Assembly: GCA_031266435.1 (NCBI GenBank)
Contig: JAISAZ010000013.1
Location: forward strand, 1 to 36,445
DNA from: Accumulibacter sp.
GTDB lineage: Bacteria > Pseudomonadota > Gammaproteobacteria > Burkholderiales > Rhodocyclaceae
Direction: 5' to 3'
Length of the DNA: 36,445 nt
How positions within the stretch are numbered: the stretch's first letter is position 1; every line of letters starts with the position of its first letter. This document shows positions 33,041 through 36,445 of this stretch, in pieces. A program made the translations under genes and the position numbers. The notes beneath the pieces are model-generated. The model ran no database searches and was not told the origin of the DNA. It saw only the letters and a program-made list of their open reading frames with translations.

Positions 33041-33118
33041 ACATATAAATCAATGAGTTATAAACGCACACGATCAAATTCCCGTAGTTTTCTGAGGCGT
33101 CCCGAAAGGGGTGTTTCG

Positions 33119-34117
33119 ATGGAAAAGACAAAACAGCATTACCAGCATGCGGAACTAGCTCAAGCTGCTTACGGTACATTTTCTCCAGTGGGGACGATTG
33201 ATCTTGGTGCGCTGACCCATGAAAATGTCGGCATGCCCGAATCCCAGGCCACAGAATTTTCAGCGACATGGAAAGTCGTAGACCAATACACCGCGCCCTC
33301 GACGGATGGAAACGCGGGGAGCGGTTTTTCTGCAACGATGTTCCAGAACATCAGTACCGGAAAATACGTTTTCGCAGTACGCGGTACGGAACCAGGGGAG
33401 AAGAACGATGGAGAGGCGGATCTTTTCGGCATTGAAGGTACAGACTTCGCGCTACGGCAGGTGGTGGATTTGTACAACTATCGGAAAAACCTGGAAGTTC
33501 CCGCAGGGCAGGCTTATCAAGCGGCCTACCTTCAGCTTGACGACGTCAAAACAGCGGGGCTTGTTGCAACGGCGTTGGGAGATGGCTACCCCGCCTACAG
33601 ACTTCAACTGGAGAAGGCGGGCTATTGGGTCGAGGGCACGAACGTCTACACACTTGCGATTGGAGCATCGACGGACGTTGCAACGTCGGGTCTGGAAACC
33701 GGGCGGCTGTCGACGACGCTTGATTTTAGTGACGGATACGATGTCGTTGGTCACTCACTGGGCGGTCATTTGTCGTTGGTACTGGGGCGCCTGGATAGCA
33801 ATAATGTCGAGAACGTCACGACATTCAACCCGCTTTATTTTGATACCGCCGTCTTTTCTCCATATTTCATTCATCAGCCCAGCGAACGCTTTTTTCAGCA
33901 ACTTTCGCAGCTTGAAAGTGCTGTTTACGGAAGCGGCGATATCGCCAATAAAATCGGCACGAACCAGCCCAAGGTGTCGTATATTATTTTCTCGGAGGGT
34001 GATTCGGCAAGTACGCCAGTCGGCGCGCATTCCATGATACCGATCACCGACATGCTTTCCGCAGAACTATCAGGACCAGCTTCTTCCTGTCCTCACAGTA
34101 AACCGGGGCAGGCTTGA
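33119..34117 (+). CDS. Lipase-domain protein, paralogue 1
   Basis: A 332-residue alpha/beta hydrolase of the class 3 lipase type. The start MEKTKQHYQHAELAQAAYG is chosen because the paralogue at 35338 begins the same way and a GAAAGGGG lies before it; the frame is open to 33005. The nucleophile elbow GHSLGG has Ser 213 as the likely catalytic residue, with a His at 304 in GAHSM and an Asp-rich NPLYFD stretch between. YVFAVRGTEPG is the oxyanion strand region. No signal peptide, which fits type I secreted lipases. Compared with the paralogue the protein ends soon after the catalytic His, with an unrelated tail (SGPASSCPHSKPGQA), so it may be a shortened version. A terminator follows. Confidence 0.82.
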   Translation: MEKTKQHYQHAELAQAAYGTFSPVGTIDLGALTHENVGMPESQATEFSATWKVVDQYTAPSTDGNAGSGFSATMFQNISTGKYVFAVRGTEPGEKNDGEADLFGIEGTDFALRQVVDLYNYRKNLEVPAGQAYQAAYLQLDDVKTAGLVATALGDGYPAYRLQLEKAGYWVEGTNVYTLAIGASTDVATSGLETGRLSTTLDFSDGYDVVGHSLGGHLSLVLGRLDSNNVENVTTFNPLYFDTAVFSPYFIHQPSERFFQQLSQLESAVYGSGDIANKIGTNQPKVSYIIFSEGDSASTPVGAHSMIPITDMLSAELSGPASSCPHSKPGQA

Positions 34118-34142
34118 TAAACGAAGTACAGTGCGGACAAAG

Positions 34143-34171
34143 GCGGGCGCATTGATGCGCCCGCTTTTTTT
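34143..34171 (+). terminator. Rho-independent terminator after the first lipase gene
   Basis: A perfect 9-bp stem, GCGGGCGCA (34143-34151) with TGCGCCCGC (34156-34164), a TTGA loop and seven Ts. Confidence 0.92.
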
Positions 34172-34401
34172 ACGGCATCGGTATCGACGCGCCAGAGCCA
34201 TAGCCCAAGTCATTCCTTTTCCAGTTCGCTCATGCTTTGATGCCGAGCCGCTTCACAGGTCTTATGCCGCAAGGCGAAGACGACGAAAGATGAACTGGAA
34301 ATAATTCAAGCCGCGCCGCAAAGGAAGAGTCCTTCGACGTCCCGGTGAGGAGGTGACATCAGCAACAGGCGTTCCAAAACGGCAGCGTAAAACGGCCGTA
34401 A

Positions 34402-34725
34402 ATGGCTTATAAAGTCTTTCTTACGGAGAAAGACCTTATGCCTTCCGAAAAAACAAGCCGTATTGCAATAATTCCAGCGGCGAGTATGATTACAGAAAAA
34501 GCGTCCACCGTGCAAACCCATTACTCTAAAAAAACAAGGACTTGGGGTTTTGCATCGGATTCGGCATTGCTCAACACTGCTGAGGGGGGTCATTTGAAAG
34601 ACAGACTCGGTAAGAGTGTGGCGACGGAATCGTTCCGGCGCGAAGGTTTCTCTCGCGCTTTGTTTGTCCGTAAAACGGGTAAAAAGGCCGTGTTTGTTTG
34701 GCATGGCCATTGGAGAGGTGCGTAG
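34402..34725 (+). other. Gene-free stretch (34172-34726) with a doubtful 107-codon frame and repeat copy 2
   Basis: Between the terminator and the membrane protein gene there is no convincing gene. One plus-strand frame is open at 34402-34725, but its middle is translated from the 80-bp repeat. It lacks a ribosome site and resembles nothing known to me. A minus-strand frame over 34306-34920 also looks like chance. The stretch probably holds the promoter of the downstream genes. Confidence 0.4.
34446..34525 (+). repeat. 80-bp direct repeat, copy 2
   Basis: The second copy of the segment at 32961-33040 (71 of 80 bases identical). Here it lies about 200 bases ahead of the small membrane protein gene and 812 bases ahead of the second lipase gene. 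Confidence 0.85.
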
Positions 34726-34726
34726 C

Positions 34727-35323
34727 ATGGGCTTTCTTGTACTAGGCGGCTTCATTGCGTGGATGGCAGGATGCATACTGGTCGTGCTGGTCGTCCAGGA
34801 AGCGCTGATCCGTCTGATCGGGTGGAAATATCGATGTGGTACCCGCAAGGAAGCGGAGGCGAAATGGGACAAGGTCTCGGGCGCGGTATTGGCGTTTTTC
34901 TGGCTGCTCTGGGTAGCCATAACTTTCTGGTACGGTGGAGGGCGGAATTTCTACTACGACGCCAAAATCGACCGCCTGTGCGCGGTCGACGGCGGAATCA
35001 AAGTCTATGAGACAGTAAAGCTGCCGGAGGATCAGTTTGATAAATGGGGAGATCTGAAGTTCTACGACCAAAGACGCCATGAGAGTGCCTTGGGACCGGA
35101 GTATATATTCAGATCGACGAATTCTTACTTTCGAAAAGGTAGCCCAAGAATGAGACAAGACCATGTACAGATTTTTAGAAAGCAGGACATGAGGCTCCTT
35201 GGAGAAGTAATAACGTATGTTCGTAGCGGTGGCGATCACCCTTTTACATGGATTGGTTCTGCGTATCGCTGCCCTGAAGCCGTGAGCAGTACCATTCTAA
35301 TACGCAAAATATTCACGAAGTGA
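34727..35323 (+). CDS. Small membrane protein between the lipase paralogues
   Basis: A 198-residue protein. An N-terminal membrane segment (about 2-25, GFLVLGGFIAWMAGCILVVLVV), a charged loop, and a second one (about 53-68, LAFFWLLWVAITFWYGG) are followed by an extramembrane domain. That domain has RLCAVDGGIKVYETVKLPEDQFDKWG, a YIFRSTNSYFRK strand and QIFRKQDMRLLGEVITYVRSGGDHP, with two Cys (in RLCAVDGG and YRCPE) that could pair in the periplasm. GGAGAGG 8 bases before the ATG at 34727 supports this start over the ATG at 34703. It ends 14 bases before the second lipase gene, so the two probably form an operon. I do not recognise a named family. Position and topology fit a protector against a membrane-damaging lipase, but this is only an inference. 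Confidence 0.75.
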   Translation: MGFLVLGGFIAWMAGCILVVLVVQEALIRLIGWKYRCGTRKEAEAKWDKVSGAVLAFFWLLWVAITFWYGGGRNFYYDAKIDRLCAVDGGIKVYETVKLPEDQFDKWGDLKFYDQRRHESALGPEYIFRSTNSYFRKGSPRMRQDHVQIFRKQDMRLLGEVITYVRSGGDHPFTWIGSAYRCPEAVSSTILIRKIFTK

Positions 35324-35337
35324 AAGGAAGGTTTTCG

Positions 35338-36445
35338 ATGGGAACGATAAAACAGTATTTCCAGCATGCTGAGCTTGCTCAAGCTGCCTACGCCACTTTC
35401 TCTTCCACTGGCGTGATTGCTGCCGATAATTTGACCGATGACGAAGTCGGGGCCGGCATGTCGTCGGCCCAAGCCGAGAAATTTGCGGCAACGTGGAAAG
35501 TCGTAGATCAATATATCGCGCCCTCAGTTGGTGGTCTGACGGGGAGCGGGTTTTCGGCGACGATATTCCAGAACATCAGTACCGGGGAATACGTTTTAGC
35601 GGTGCGCGGCACAGAGCCGAGCCAGATGAACGACCTGTTGGATGCCGATATTCTTCTCGGGATCGGGGGGCAAGGCATTGCGCTACGGCAGGCGATCGAT
35701 TTGTATAACTACAGGAAGAGTCTGGAAGTCCCCTTGGGTCAGGCTTATCAGGCTGTTTATACCCAGATTGATCCCATAGAAACAGCGATGCTTGCAGGAA
35801 TACAGCTTCTACCGGACCCTACTGGCATACTCTACGAAAATTATTGTGAGCTTCTCGAAAGAAAAGGCTGTTGGATAGATGCTGGCGTCGTTTTCAAGCT
35901 TGCAATGGGGACGTCGACGAGTGTGCTTGCGGGAACAGGTCTGGAAACCGGTAGGCAGCCGGCAGGGCTTGATCTTAGCAATGGGTACGATGTCGCCGGC
36001 CACTCGTTGGGTGGTCATTTATCGATGGTACTGGGACGATTGGACAGTAACAATGTCGAGGATGTCACGACATTCAATCCGCCTTATTTCGATCCCAATA
36101 TTATCGGCGCTCCTCTTTTCAAATCACACTTCAGCCGTCAAAACAGCGAGCGATTTTTTGAGGAGATTAAAAAACTCGAAAGTGCTGTCTACGGAAGCAG
36201 CGACATCGCGTCAAATTTCAAGAATTCGCAGAATTTCGAAATTTCGAATGATAAAGTCAACAAAATTGGCGCGAGGCGTCCCGGAACGGCACATGCCTTT
36301 TTTTCAGAAGGTGACTCGAATACCCTGCCGGTCAGCGCGCATTCCATGGTATTGATAAGCGATGCGTTTGCCGTTGCCGCCGTGTTCGCGCAGTTGGACC
36401 CTTCGCTGGACAGCGATCCAGACGGCTTAACGAAGATCACGGCGA
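35338..36445 (+). CDS. Lipase-domain protein, paralogue 2 (cut by window edge)
   Basis: The frame is open from the ATG at 35338 to the end of the window, 369 codons. GAAAGGAAGG precedes the ATG. It resembles the protein at 33119 along its full length: QYFQHAELAQAAYATFS at the start, ATWKVVDQYIAPS, GFSATIFQNISTGEYVLAVRGTEP, YDVAGHSLGGHLSMVLGRLDSNNVEDVTTFNP and SAHSMVLISD. Ser 223 and His 335 are the likely catalytic residues. Unlike paralogue 1 it continues past the lipase core (FAVAAVFAQLDPSLDSDPDGLT), as expected for larger secreted lipases with calcium-binding repeats, but no such repeat is reached before the edge. There is no signal peptide. Confidence 0.82.
   Translation, partial: MGTIKQYFQHAELAQAAYATFSSTGVIAADNLTDDEVGAGMSSAQAEKFAATWKVVDQYIAPSVGGLTGSGFSATIFQNISTGEYVLAVRGTEPSQMNDLLDADILLGIGGQGIALRQAIDLYNYRKSLEVPLGQAYQAVYTQIDPIETAMLAGIQLLPDPTGILYENYCELLERKGCWIDAGVVFKLAMGTSTSVLAGTGLETGRQPAGLDLSNGYDVAGHSLGGHLSMVLGRLDSNNVEDVTTFNPPYFDPNIIGAPLFKSHFSRQNSERFFEEIKKLESAVYGSSDIASNFKNSQNFEISNDKVNKIGARRPGTAHAFFSEGDSNTLPVSAHSMVLISDAFAVAAVFAQLDPSLDSDPDGLTKITA

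Overview
The window is GC-rich (roughly 60 %) chromosomal DNA from a Gram-negative bacterium. It encodes a TonB-dependent receptor, an autotransporter with an outer-membrane barrel, a beta/gamma-type Mrp protein, a MetRS with a fused C-terminal tRNA-binding domain, and DnaE. A betaproteobacterium is the best guess from protein character; it was not tested by any search.

Layout. (1) 1-5799: a repeat-rich stretch, a cobalamin riboswitch (about 957-1180), a TonB-dependent outer-membrane receptor that is presumably a corrinoid transporter, and a propeller-like protein of unknown function. (2) 5800-10205: a DUF559 nuclease-like gene embedded in G-rich palindromic repeats, then a large autotransporter closed by a strong terminator. 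(3) 10206-15930: an accessory zone in which small genes alternate with blocks of a modular palindromic repeat. It holds two paralogous tail-anchored mini-proteins with matching promoters, an AbrB-type antitoxin with a beheaded PIN toxin, a RhuM-Fic fusion, an unknown two-gene operon, and a RelB-type antitoxin with a beheaded YafQ/RelE toxin. (4) 15945-19166: divergent mrp (apbC) and metG. (5) 19234-28138: an operon for a six-subunit membrane complex of the hydrogenase-4/complex I superfamily (hyfB, C, E, F, G, I order). Its large subunit lacks all four NiFe-binding cysteines, as in the energy-converting hydrogenase related (Ehr) complexes. A complete, AT-rich type II restriction-modification pair that looks ScaI-like sits between hyfE and hyfF. 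(6) 28139-29235: repeats around a TumA-like antitoxin with only the tail of a TumE-like toxin. (7) 29240-32785: dnaE on the minus strand. (8) 32786-36445: two paralogous lipase-domain genes, the second cut by the window edge, with a small membrane protein between them and an 80-bp direct repeat ahead of each unit.

The strongest signals for follow-up are these. Three unrelated toxin-antitoxin operons keep an intact antitoxin while the toxin is cut exactly where the same dispersed repeat begins. A restriction-modification cassette, apparently edged by imperfect inverted repeats, lies inside an otherwise intact respiratory operon. The Ehr-type large subunit has no metal-site cysteines. The repeat family has hairpin arms that covary. 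The duplicated lipase and membrane-protein module could be a secreted effector with its protector. All functional statements rest on reading motifs by eye.
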